Assembly: GCA_036971475.1 (NCBI GenBank)
Contig: JBAIZL010000002.1
Coordinates: forward strand, 172,310,524 to 172,374,523
Direction: 5' to 3'
Length of the DNA stretch: 64,000 nt
Source: Prosapia bicincta
Taxonomy: Eukaryota > Arthropoda > Insecta > Hemiptera > Cercopidae
Shown here: positions 1-12,065 of the stretch, piece by piece
Numbering within the stretch: position 1 is the stretch's first letter
Layout of the letters: each line of letters begins with the position of its first letter
Position numbers and translations under genes: made by a program
The notes under the pieces: generated by a model
Seen by the model: the letters and a program-made list of their open reading frames with translations, nothing else
Told to the model about the DNA's origin: nothing
Databases searched by the model: none

Positions 1-896
1 TGATTTCTATTTTTTTGTGAATTTTTTTTGTCTCTGAAAGTATTTTAGTCTGACTAATTGCTATTTACTTTTATAAAATAGTATGTAGTTGGTCATGTAT
101 TTACTTTAGTTGAACAGTTTTACCATACAGCATAGTAGTTAACAATAGATTGTTGGGGCAATGAATAGGATTAAGTAAAGCCTTTCTTTTACTCTGTGCT
201 TGATCAGGCAACTCTTTCATGTCACTTATGTTTATTACTATTTAATACGAGTACATTGAGTTTCCTACAAATTTAACACATTTTGGGCTATGTTATTAGT
301 CTTCATAATCTGACCTACCATCATTTCAGTTTTCTATAATAATAAGAAGTAGCCAATGTTCTGGCAAGTTGAATACGTTCTCAACTGGTTTCATGTGGTA
401 GAGGTAACATTTTATGAGGCCTTAATGCCAAACAAGGACCACAGCCATTGCATTTCACTTTCTTACCTATTAGCTGTGAAAGCTGACCATTTTAAACAAC
501 TTTTATATTCACTGGTTAATGATTCACCAAACACATTTTATTGTTTTGTTTTTTTTTTTATATAAAGAAAGGTATTATAAAGTTACATGTAAAAATAAGA
601 AAAATTAAGTTTAATGTGTAAAGAAAATTTGTTTGACAGTTTGGAAAAAATGCACTATACACAAACAAAAAAAACTCATCCACGCTATAAGGGGAAAGAA
701 TGAAATCATTAATGATCAAAACATATGCTCACTTATGTAGTTTAGGCAAATTCTATTGTTTAAAGTGTGTGCATGTATTTACAAGCGTATCACACTACGA
801 TAGCAATTTCAAAAAGGAATTTTAAAATTCTTAATGTTTTTTGCCACAAACTGGTAAAAAAGGACAGACATAAGTTTAAATTTAAATAATTTTTCA
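1..896. other. AT-rich intergenic or intronic DNA, nothing recognised
   Basis: Short AT-rich open frames occur here (for example 356-565), but none has coding-like composition, a domain motif or convincing splice signals. I see no repeat family or RNA gene. Confidence 0.5.
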
Positions 897-897
897 T

Positions 898-935
898 GCA
901 CATTTCGGCACTGAGGTTGTCACCTTCAGAGAGAA
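898..935 (-). repeat. Retroelement 3' tail motif (CTGAAGG...GCCGAAATG)
   Basis: Read on the minus strand this gives a CTGAAGGTGACA box, a short spacer, then GCCGAAATG. The same CTGA-box plus hairpin plus (C)GAAA layout follows the PLE coding regions elsewhere in this window (about 5450 and 50553). No coding sequence is visible next to it, so it is probably a solo 3' tail. The assignment is by analogy only. Confidence 0.4.
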
Positions 936-2199
936 ATAAACTATCTTAAACAAGATTCTAGCACTAACCTAAGTGTAATATATCTCATCATATTTAAATT
1001 GCTGTTTAAGTTCTTCAAGAATATTAGTTGACGCAAGCTTGACTATTTTTAAGTTAGTTTACTTCCCGCTAAAGATGACAAATTGAAGTCAAGAAAGGTA
1101 ATCTTTTACTAGAGACATTCCTTTTTGTATCTGTGAATATTTCTGTATAAAACATTTTAATTTAATGGCTTGCACCATCTTAAAATTAAAGTAAATGTCC
1201 AATAAACTTTACCGTGTCTAGTTAGCCTCCAGAATATGTTTAGTGGCAGGTTTCCAATTATGTGGTTGTATAATGTATGTAATGTTTGTAAATTTTATAT
1301 TGCTTTGTGTGTTGGGAAAAGTTCTTGTTTGTGCTTGTGAATATGTTTAGTCTGCTGTTTCTATGTATATGGCCTGTTTCTTAAAGCAGTTAGCCAAAGT
1401 GTCTCATCTGTGTCCATTATGCCTAAAATTAAATCTGTCGCAGTCCTGATAGTCCTAAATTATATTTACCTGATACTTGAAGCTGTATGTTGTACTCATT
1501 TGTAATTCTTTTCGATTTTACCTTATTATTTAATTTTTTGGTTTTCAAGCAATTGTATTTTAGGTCTTGTTTGCTCATATATATGTACAGGTCTAGTATA
1601 TATAAGAGTGATGAATTTCTCTTTCTCTTTTATAATAATTTTGTGTGTTTTGAATGCATAGATAATAAATTATTGTATGGATATATAAGTACCAGAAATT
1701 TAATTACGTTCATGTCGTTGGTTGACATTGGTACTTTTTGTAGTCAGTGTAGTATGGGTCTCGAAGCAGCACAGTTGGTGGTACGATGTATGTAACCTTA
1801 TGTAGATTTCAAATGGCTATTTTAGTAAAGCTTTTGCTTTAGACAAAGTTTTAGAAGACAAACTGAATTTATTTAACAAGTATTGTCAGTTTTATTATAG
1901 AAGTAAAAGCTTAAAGAAATCTGGCAAGAGAAATAAAAAGTCTTCATTAAACATTAAAAGATTTTGATATTTAAGGTCATAAAATTGGAGCAGGCATTCT
2001 TAAAAGTTACTGGCTTTCTTGTTTATAAAACTCCTGATACCTTATTTATGATGATTTTTTAATAAAACTATGATATTGACATATTCAAATTACGAATAAA
2101 GTTTTATATGCTTTGCCGAATGTTTTTGGCTGCCATTGAATCAGCAATAAAATTGAGTGATCATTGACTCGTTATGTAATGAGTATAGGATAAAGATAA
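936..2199. other. AT/T-rich DNA, nothing recognised
   Basis: T/G-rich stretches around 1230-1400 and 1490-1795 give open frames only because of low complexity. No motif or splice structure was found. Confidence 0.5.
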
Positions 2200-2397
2200 G
2201 CGTCAGGTGAACAAGTGGAACCTGTTGAAAACGAGGTCGCTGGAGTCAAACCAGAAGGACGACTGGAATGGGTGCGTCAGCTAATGTATGTGTTGGGACT
2301 TACACAAACACATAAATACCATATGTGCAAACCAGGGAAGCTATTATATGGAAATAACTCCTTTTTTTCTTTAATCAATACAATACTTATTTTATAG
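2200..2397 (+). other. Possible exon or short relic, unrecognised
   Basis: A locally GC-richer island reads with charged, coding-like composition (GEQVEPVENEVAG...RLEW) directly after an in-frame TAA. A possible donor (TGG|GTGCGT) lies near 2270. The acceptor side is weak because there is no pyrimidine tract. If spliced, it would leave in phase 0, which fits the entry phase of the 34482 exon, but that exon is 32 kb away. It could equally be a transposon fragment. Confidence 0.2.
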
Positions 2398-2399
2398 AT

Positions 2400-2839
2400 T
2401 ATAAAACACAATTTAAAAATGTTTGAATTTTAAAAAAAAATTATTAATCATTAGTACAAAATTGTAAACTTTTATTTCATCCTTTCCAATATTAAAAATA
2501 AGTGTGTTTAAACCAGCACTAAGTGTGTTATAAAACCAAACACAAGGAAATGTAACCTAAATAAAAATAAAATCATTTATGACATATCCTTATTTATAAA
2601 ATAAAATATATATATCCTTAGTTAATATTCTTTGCTTCTAACAAAATTACAAAATAATCAGCAAATATCATTAGAATTAAGTAAATTAACAAATTTTTTC
2701 AGCTAAGCTGTGGATTATAATAAATAAGTAAAGCTACGGTTTGCTGTACTTGTAATTAGAGTAAATTTATAAAAATTTACTGAGACAAAAAAAACATTTT
2801 CAAGTTCTCAAAAATATTTTAATTCAGTGAGCTTTTATA
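2400..2839. other. AT-rich DNA, nothing recognised
   Basis: Very AT-rich, with A and T runs and no supported feature. Confidence 0.5.
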
Positions 2840-3181
2840 AATTTATTTTTACACATGGAATTTGTTGTCTATGAAAATCAATAAACTTTTACGTTTTGTT
2901 TTAAAATATTAAAAATATTTAATGCCCTTGGATTTTCTGAGTGATAAATTATAAGAGATTGCAACTTAGTGTCAACAGCTGTATTTGTACCAAATGTCAC
3001 TGTCAATCTGTCTTTGGCGGCCTTAAAACCTGAAAATATTTTCTCTTCATGAGCTAAAAAAGTTCTCATAAGCATTTTATTCCAGAACAAGCCAGTTTCA
3101 GCTTAGTTCGTACAGTATGATTTAAAACCGTGTAACTTGGGAATCGCGTAAGACCGGGTAGCATAAGTCGAGGTATTACTG
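2840..3181 (-). pseudogene. Tigger-like transposase fragment with adjacent terminal repeat
   Basis: The minus strand at 2878-3120 encodes a piece of a Tigger/pogo-type DDE transposase. It shows the ETGLFWNKM segment that follows the first catalytic aspartate in the family, then SGFKAAKDRLTV and IIYHSENPRALN. The expected catalytic Asp just before ETG reads GCT (Ala), with a stop codon directly upstream. The sequence up to 3181 reads outwards as CAGTAATACCTCGACTTATG, a typical pogo/Tigger terminal repeat, followed by TA at 3182-3183. The terminal repeat therefore sits almost directly against the middle of the transposase, so the DNA-binding region is deleted. No partner end is clear on the left. 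This is a dead element. Confidence 0.75.
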
Positions 3182-3183
3182 TA

Positions 3184-4416
3184 TTTCAGAAAAATGCAGT
3201 TTTACTAATTGTGAAAAATGACTTCACTAAAGCTGTTGAATAAAATATTAAGTAATAATTAAAATAATTACTGGATCAAACGTGTTTTAGCTATACATTT
3301 ACCATCCACTGTAAATAAAACCACAATTATAAATTGTAACTGGCTGTTATACAAAACTCGTAATGAACTCGTAATGCATATTTTTGAGAAGTTGTTAGTA
3401 ATTTAGAAATTCAATTCCCTTCTCTGGGTTTTAATAAGGGAGAAAGGTAAAACTTGTTGATACCTGTTCTCTGGTATCTTGAGGAATATATTGGTTGTAC
3501 ATAATCTAATTTAAATATAGCTGCAAGACTTGGCTAAGTTGCATTACCACAACAACCGAGTATTACCCACAATCCTGTCTGTCATTTGCAAGTGATATCA
3601 ATCTCAGACATCAGATTGTACATTATTAATGCTACGGTACTGATCTCATTCAAACGTAAGAGCAAATTAATTTTACCATGCTTCTGGCAAGTCGTTGGAC
3701 CATTTCATAGAATATTGTAAAAGTCATTTTCAATTAGTTACATACAATTTATATTGTAAATGTTTTTATAGTTTTATTACCAGTTTTAATTATGTAAGTT
3801 ATAAAAACTGTATACAGAAATAATATATTAAAACAAAGTAGCAATTAAATTATTCAACAGCTGCCAAAGATGTTTAACCATTGGAATATAGTACCTCATT
3901 GTTTTAAGCAGGCAGAAATGTTTACAGGGATTTATAACTTGGTTGAGATGATTGGATTGAAACAAAATATATTAGGTTGGTATAGTATACCCTGTTAATA
4001 TTACAATTTTGTACTGTCGTCATCACTTATTGTCATAAATTAATTTTATAATTTCATTTCAAATGTAGTTTCTCCTCGTGCCAAAGTTCAATTTGTTTGT
4101 CGTAACAAAAATTCGTCTTAATACAAATGCTATTGTTTTTACATTACTCTGAAGGTTAATATTTAAACATTTACCAGTAGCACTCACCCATTCTTTAAAG
4201 ACCCTTAATATTCACAACCTAATCACTGTTCGTGCTAAACAACCCAATAATCCACCTAATATATTGTGTTGCTTTTCTTGCTGTTTTGTGGTCTTCATTG
4301 TTATGGTTATGTATTCACCTCACAGTATCCCCAAATGTTTAATTTGATTGTCCTAATTGTCCTTATAATCTTATAAATTTTCAAAGTTACCCAGCTTGCT
4401 TGAAGTAACCAAAATC
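3184..4416. other. AT-rich DNA, nothing recognised
   Basis: No coding-like segment, RNA gene or repeat structure was seen. Confidence 0.5.
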
Positions 4417-5520
4417 AGATAATACAAACTCTTATGGTTAATAGATTAATTACTACTCCATTGCATAAAAATAGATTTAAATGTGAGTTGGAAAAAATTA
4501 AAAAAATCGCTAAATTCAATGGATATGATCCTAAAATAATAGATTTATTATAATATAATAATTATAATAATAATTATAATAATATAATTATTATAATAAT
4601 ATAATAATATAATTATAATAATATAATTATATTATTATATAATAGAATAATAGATTATTGAGGAAACAAAAAATAAAAAAGTTTAGAAACGATTCTACTA
4701 CCTTAATAACACAAAAAGAAAATATTAAAAATCAATTCATTAGCATACCATTCGATATGGATTTAACAAAAGGTCTAGAAAAAGTTTTTAAACAGGTAAA
4801 TTTAAAAGTAGCTTACAAAAGCTTAAATAGCTTAAAAAATGTATTAGGTAACCCAAAAGATAAAATAAAGATGATAAATAAATCTGGGATTTATAAAATA
4901 AATTGTAATTCATGTAGTAAAATTTATATTGGCCAAACGAAAAGGAAAATATTAACCAGATTTAATGAACATATTAGCCATATAAAATTTCAAAGACCTG
5001 AAAAATCTAGTGTTGTACAACATATTCTAAACACTAAACACACTTTAGAATTAAATGATCTAAAATTATTGAAAACTGTTAATTCAAAAGGTCTTTTGAA
5101 TAGTTTTGAAAGTTTGTACATTCACAAATATGACGAAAATAATTTATTAAATTGTGATAAAAGGCCTATCCCTAAATCTCAGTTATATTCATTAATTAGG
5201 AGATAGTTATAACTTTGTTAATAAATAATATTATTGTTTTTTAGTTAAATTGAAATAGTTGTAACGGTAACTCTTCACCATGAGAGTTGGAAGACCGGAC
5301 CAAGTTGTAGAGGGGGAATTTACTGCAACGTGATTGGTCGTACTAGTTTTTTAAATAAGGGGCGTGGCGAAGTAGTTGCCGGTTTATGCCTATATATTTG
5401 TTGTATTATGTTGTTTAAAGTTAGTTGTATTTTTTAAATACCTTTGAAGATGATTACTGGGCAATCGAAATGTACATAAGGTTTAAATAAATGTTATTTG
5501 TGGTTTAGAGGTTTTATTTA
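4417..5520 (+). pseudogene. Penelope-like element, 3' fragment with GIY-YIG endonuclease and tail
   Basis: The segment at 4417-4546 encodes the linker after a PLE reverse transcriptase (NRLITTPLHKNRF, then IAKFNGYDPKIID). The frame is broken by an AAT-rich insertion and resumes in another frame at about 4653. It continues to 5206 with a GIY-YIG endonuclease: SGIYKINCNSCSKIYIGQTK, then RFNEH about 12 residues on, and the usual C-terminal block ending in a FESLYIHKY-like segment. The reverse transcriptase itself is absent, so the copy is 5'-truncated. After the stop, the 3' UTR has TTTGAAGATGATTACTGGGC followed by AATCGAAATGTACATAAGG, the tail also found in the palindrome at 33.95 kb. The family differs from the PLE copies at 24-33 kb. 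Confidence 0.85.
4547..4652. repeat. (AAT/ATA)n tract inserted in PLE coding sequence
   Basis: About 95 bp of TAA/TAATA repeats interrupt the PLE reading frame. Similar sequence (AATAATAGATTATT-like) lies on both sides of the tract, and the frame before and after differs. Either a microsatellite expanded from an AATAAT seed or an AT-rich insertion duplicated its target. Confidence 0.7.
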
Positions 5521-6001
5521 TTTTAAAATAAACATTACGCCACAGTTGCTTCATACAGTTATAATACAAACTCTGTTATATCAAGAGGGAAACTTATGGT
5601 AAACTGGTGATATGAATGAAAACGTGGTCAAAGATGTGAGAAATGGATCTAATATATTATGAAATAAAAGAAAGCATAAAAATAAAATAAATATAAGCTT
5701 ACAAAATGAAAAATATTCTACATAAGATGAAATCATTTTTGTATACATTGTTCTAAGAGCATAACGAGAACCTAAACATTGTATGCTTTGTATACTGTAC
5801 TGTTTATATAAAATTCAGTTTGGGAGCTTGCACAATCAAGTAACATAACACACGTTTAAGTTATCAATAAGGTTGAGGTTTGAGTAATTATCAAATGTAT
5901 TTAGAACTGTACTTACATTTCAGTATAATTATATTTCTATTTTTTATCTTTTTTTATAACTGATTAACTTAAATGTTTCTTTTATAAAAAATTATCAACA
6001 G
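5521..6001. other. AT-rich DNA leading into the satellite
   Basis: No gene seen. From about 5960 the sequence weakly resembles satellite monomers (an AACTTAAATG...TTCTTTTATA pattern), suggesting decayed edge monomers. Confidence 0.4.
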
Positions 6002-6290
6002 ATTTAGTTCCTCCTTTTCCAGTCATACATTACTGCACTTTGATTTTTTTAAATCTGTAGTTTAATGAATTAGTTGCTTCTCCTTTTATAGTTGCACATT
6101 ATTGCATTTTGATTATTTAAATCTGTTATTTAATGAATTAGTTGCTTCTCCTTTTATAGTCGCACATTATTGCATTTTGATTATTTAAATCTGTTATTTA
6201 ATGAATTAGTTGCTTCTCCTTTTATAGTTGCACATTATTGCATTTTGATTATTTAAATCTGTTATTTAATGAATTAGTTGCTTCTCCTTT

Positions 6291-6500
6291 TATAGTCGCG
6301 CATTATTGCACTTTGATTTTTTTAAATCTGTAGTTTAATGAATTAGTTGCTTCTCCTTTTATAGTTGCACATTATTGCATTTTGATTATTTAATGAATTA
6401 GTTGCTTCTCCTTTTATAGTTGCACATTATTGCACTTTGATTTTTTTAAATCTGTAGTTTAATGAATTAGTTGCTTCTCCTTTTATAGTTGCACATTATT
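6291..6500. repeat. Variant monomer cluster, copy 1 (69-bp and truncated 56-bp units)
   Basis: This cluster contains GTCGCGCATTATTGCACTTT with a seven-T run (69-bp units) and a monomer lacking about 12 bp (TTGATTATTTAATGAATTAG joined directly). The identical order recurs 5565 bp downstream, so it marks a block duplication inside the array. Confidence 0.9.
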
Positions 6501-9500
6501 GCATTTTGATTATTTAAATCTGTTATTTAATGAATTAGTTGCTTCTCCTTTTATAGTTGCACATTATTGCATTTTGATTATTTAAAAATGTTATTTAATG
6601 AATTAGTTGCTTCTCCTCTTATAGTCACACATTATTGCATTTTGATTATTTAAATCTGTTATTTAATGAATTAGTTGCTTCTCCTTTTATAGTCGCACAT
6701 TATTGCTTTTTGATTATTTAAATCTGTTATTTAATGAATTAGTTGCTTCTCCTTTCATAGTTGCACATTATTGCATTTTGATTATTTAAATCTGTTATTT
6801 AATGAATTAGTTGCTTCTCTTTTTATAGTTGCACATTATTGCATTTTGATTATTTAAATCTGTTATTTAATGAATTAGTTGCTTCTCCTTTTATAGTTGC
6901 ACATTATTGCATTTTGATTATTTAAATCTGTTATTTAATGAATTAGTTGCTTCTCTTTTTATAGTTGCACATTATTGCATTTTGATTATTTAAATCTGTT
7001 ATTTAATGAATTAGTTGCTTCTCCTTTTATAGTTGCACATTATTGCATTTTGATTATTTAAATCTGTTATTTAATGAATTAGTTGCTTCTCTTTTTATAG
7101 TTGCACATTATTGTATTTTGATTATTTAAATCTGTTATTTAATGAATTAGTTGCTTCTCTTTTTATAGTTGCACATTATTGCATTTTGATTATTTAAATC
7201 TGTTATTTAATGAATTAGTTGCTTCTCCTTTTATAGTCGCACATTATTGCATTTTGATTATTTAAATCTGTTATTTAATGAATTAGTTGCTTCTCCTTTT
7301 ATAGTCGCACATTATTGCATTTTGATTATTTAAATCTGTTATTTAATGAATTAGTTGCTTCTCCTTTCATAGTTGCACATTATTGCATTTTGATTATTTA
7401 AATCTGTTATTTAATGAATTAGTTGCTTCTCCTCTTATAGTCACACATTATTGCATTTTGATTATTTAAATCTGTTATTTAATGAATTAGTTGCTTCTCC
7501 TTTTATAGTTGCACATTATTGCTTTTTGATTATTTAAATCTGTTATTTAATGAATTAGTTGCTTCTCCTTTCATAGTTGCACATTATTGCATTTTGATTA
7601 TTTAAATCTGTTATTTAATGAATTAGTTGCTTCTCTTTTTATAGTTGCACATTATTGCATTTTGATTATTTAAATCTGTTATTTAATGAATTAGTTGCTT
7701 CTCCTTTTATAGTTGCACATTATTGCATTTTGATTATTTAAATCTGTTATTTAATGAATTAGTTGCTTCTCTTTTTATAGTTGCACATTATTGCATTTTG
7801 ATTATTTAAATCTGTTATTTAATGAATTAGTTGCTTCTCCTTTTATAGTTGCACATTATTGCATTTTGATTATTTAAATCTGTTATTTAATGAATTAGTT
7901 GCTTCTCTTTTTATAGTTGCACATTATTGTATTTTGATTATTTAAATCTGTTATTTAATGAATTAGTTGCTTCTCTTTTTATAGTTGCACATTATTGCAT
8001 TTTGATTATTTAAATCTGTTATTTAATGAATTAGTTGCTTCTCCTTTTATAGTCGCACATTATTGCATTTTGATTATTTAAATCTGTTATTTAATGAATT
8101 AGTTGCTTCTCCTTTTATAGTCGCACATTATTGCATTTTGATTATTTAAATCTGTTATTTAATGAATTAGTTGCTTCTCCTTTCATAGTTGCACATTATT
8201 GCATTTTGATTATTTAAATCTGTTATTTAATGAATTAGTTGCTTCTCCTTTTATAGTTGCACATTATTGCATTTTGATTATTTAAATCTGTTATTTAATG
8301 AATTAGTTGCTTCTCTTTTTATAGTTGCACATTATTGCATTTTGATTATTTAAATCTGTTATTTAATGAATTAGTTGCTTCTCCTTTTATAGTTGCACAT
8401 TATTGCATTTTGATTATTTAAATCTGTTATTTAATGAATTAGTTGCTTCTCTTTTTATAGTTGCACATTATTGTATTTTGATTATTTAAATCTGTTATTT
8501 AATGAATTAGTTGCTTCTCTTTTTATAGTTGCACATTATTGCATTTTGATTATTTAAATCTGTTATTTAATGAATTAGTTGCTTCTCCTTTTATAGTCGC
8601 ACATTATTGCATTTTGATTATTTAAATCTGTTATTTAATGAATTAGTTGCTTCTCCTTTTATAGTCGCACATTATTGCATTTTGATTATTTAAATCTGTT
8701 ATTTAATGAATTAGTTGCTTCTCCTTTTATAGTCGCACATTATTGCATTTTGATTATTTAAATCTGTTATTTAATGAATTAGTTCCTTCTCCTTTCATAG
8801 TTGCACATTATTGCATTTTGATTATTTAAATCTGTTATTTAATGAATTAGTTGCTTCTCTTTTTATAGTTGCACATTATTGCATTTTGATTATTTAAATC
8901 TGTTATTTAATGAATTAGTTGCTTCTCTTTTTATAGTTGCACATTATTGCATTTTGATTATTTAAATCTGTTATTTAATGAATTAGTTGCTTCTCCTTTT
9001 ATAGTCGCACATTATTGCATTTTGATTATTTAAATCTGTTATTTAATGAATTAGTTGCTTCTCCTCTTATAGTTGCACATTATTGCATTTTGATTATTTA
9101 AATCTGTTATTTAATGAATTAGTTGCTTCTCTTTTTATAGTTGCACATTATTGCATTTTGATTATTTAAATCTGTTATTTAATGAATTAGTTGCTTCTCT
9201 TTTTATAGTTGCACATTATTGCATTTTGATTATTTAAATCTGTTATTTAATGAATTAGTTGCTTCTCCTTTTATAGTCGCACATTATTGCATTTTGATTA
9301 TTTAAATCTGTTATTTAATGAATTAGTTGCTTCTCCTTTTATAGTCGCACATTATTGCATTTTGATTATTTAAATCTGTTATTTAATGAATTAGTTGCTT
9401 CTCCTTTCATAGTTGCACATTATTGCATTTTGATTATTTAAATCTGTTATTTAATGAATTAGTTGCTTCTCTTTTTATAGTTGCACATTATTGCATTTTG

Positions 9501-11855
9501 ATTATTTAAATCTGTTATTTAATGAATTAGTTGCTTCTCCTTTTATAGTTGCACATTATTGCATTTTGATTATTTAAATCTGTTATTTAATGAATTAGTT
9601 GCTTCTCTTTTTATAGTTGCACATTATTGCATTTTGATTATTTAAATCTGTTATTTAATGAATTAGTAGCTTCTCCTTTTATAGTTGCACATTATTGCAT
9701 TTTGATTATTTAAATCTATTATTTAATGAATTAGTTGCTTCTCCTTTTATAGTTGCACATTATTGCATTTTGATTATTTAAATCTGTTATTTAATGAATT
9801 AGTTGCTTCTCTTTTTATAGTTGCACATTATTGTATTTTGATTATTTAAATCTGTTATTTAATGAATTAGTTGCTTCTCTTTTTATAGTTGCACATTATT
9901 GCATTTTGATTATTTAAATCTGTTATTTAATGAATTAGTTGCTTCTAATTTTATAGTCGCACATTATTGCATTTTGATTATTTAAATCTGTTATTTAATG
10001 AATTAGTTGCTTCTCCTTTTATAGTCGCACATTATTGCATTTTGATTATTTAAATCTGTTATTTAATGAATTAGTTGCTTCTCCTTTTATAGTCGCACAT
10101 TATTGCATTTTGATTATTTAAATCTGTTATTTAATGAATTAGTTGCTTCTCCTTTCATAGTTGCACATTATTGCATTTTGATTATTTAAATCTGTTATTT
10201 AATGAATTAGTTGCTTCTCTTTTTATAGTTGCACATTATTGCATTTTGATTATTTAAATCTGTTATTTAATGAATTAGTTGCTTCTCTTTTTATAGTTGC
10301 ACATTATTGCATTTTGATTATTTAAATCTGTTATTTAATGAATTAGTTGCTTCTCCTTTTATAGTCGCACATTATTGCATTTTGATTATTTAAATCTGTT
10401 ATTTAATGAATTAGTTGCTTCTCCTCTTATAGTTGCACATTATTGCATTTTGATTATTTAAATCTGTTATTTAATGAATTAGTTGCTTCTCTTTTTATAG
10501 TTGCACATTATTGCATTTTGATTATTTAAATCTGTTATTTAATGAATTAGTTGCTTCTCTTTTTATAGTTGCACATTATTGCATTTTGATTATTTAAATC
10601 TGTTATTTAATGAATTAGTTGCTTCTCCTTTTATAGTCGCACATTATTGCATTTTGATTATTTAAATCTGTTATTTAATGAATTAGTTGCTTCTCCTTTT
10701 ATAGTCGCACATTATTGCATTTTGATTATTTAAATCTGTTATTTAATGAATTAGTTGCTTCTCCTTTCATAGTTGCACATTATTGCATTTTGATTATTTA
10801 AATCTGTTATTTAATGAATTAGTTGCTTCTCTTTTTATAGTTGCACATTATTGCATTTTGATTATTTAAATCTGTTATTTAATGAATTAGTTGCTTCTCC
10901 TTTTATAGTTGCACATTATTGCATTTTGATTATTTAAATCTGTTATTTAATGAATTAGTTGCTTCTCTTTTTATAGTTGCACATTATTGCATTTTGATTA
11001 TTTAAATCTGTTATTTAATGAATTAGTAGCTTCTCCTTTTATAGTTGCACATTATTGCATTTTGATTATTTAAATCTGTTATTTAATGAATTAGTTGCTT
11101 CTCTTTTTATAGTTGCACATTATTGTATTTTGATTATTTAAATCTGTTATTTAATGAATTAGTTGCTTCTCTTTTTATAGTTGCACATTATTGCATTTTG
11201 ATTATTTAAATCTGTTATTTAATGAATTAGTTGCTTCTCCTTTTATAGTCGCACATTATTGCATTTTGATTATTTAAATCTGTTATTTAATGAATTAGTT
11301 GCTTCTCCTTTTATAGTCGCACATTATTGCATTTTGATTATTTAAATCTGTTATTTAATGAATTAGTTGCTTCTCCTTTCATAGTTGCACATTATTGCAT
11401 TTTGATTATTTAAATCTGTTATTTAATGAATTAGTTGCTTCTCTTTTTATAGTTGCACATTATTGCATTTTGATTATTTAAATCTGTTATTTAATGAATT
11501 AGTTGCTTCTCTTTTTATAGTTGCACATTATTGCATTTTGATTATTTAAATCTGTTATTTAATGAATTAGTTGCTTCTCCTTTTATAGTCGCACATTATT
11601 GCATTTTGATTATTTAAATCTGTTATTTAATGAATTAGTTGCTTCTCCTTTCATAGTTGCACATTATTGCATTTTGATTATTTAAATCTGTTATTTAATG
11701 AATTAGTTGCTTCTCTTTTTATAGTTGCACATTATTGCATTTTGATTATTTAAATCTGTTATTTAATGAATTAGTTGCTTCTCCTTTTATAGTTGCACAT
11801 TATTGCATTTTGATTATTTAAATCTGTTATTTAATGAATTAGTTGCTTCTCCTTT

Positions 11856-12065
11856 TATAGTCGCGCATTATTGCACTTTGATTTTTTTAAATCTGTAGTT
11901 TAATGAATTAGTTGCTTCTCCTTTTATAGTTGCACATTATTGCATTTTGATTATTTAATGAATTAGTTGCTTCTCCTTTTATAGTTGCACATTATTGCAC
12001 TTTGATTTTTTTAAATCTGTAGTTTAATGAATTAGTTGCTTCTCCTTTTATAGTTGCACATTATT
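11856..12065. repeat. Variant monomer cluster, copy 2
   Basis: Same order of variants as at 6291: the GTCGCGC unit, the seven-T units and the 12-bp-deleted monomer. The offset is 5565 bp, equal to about 82 monomers corrected for the short and long units. The downstream CTCTTATAGTCACAC pair is also conserved at the same offset. Confidence 0.9.

Noticed and set aside
1487..1795. 102-codon open frame with hydrophobic N-terminus
   Set aside because: The composition is explained by T-rich low-complexity DNA. No domain or splice support.
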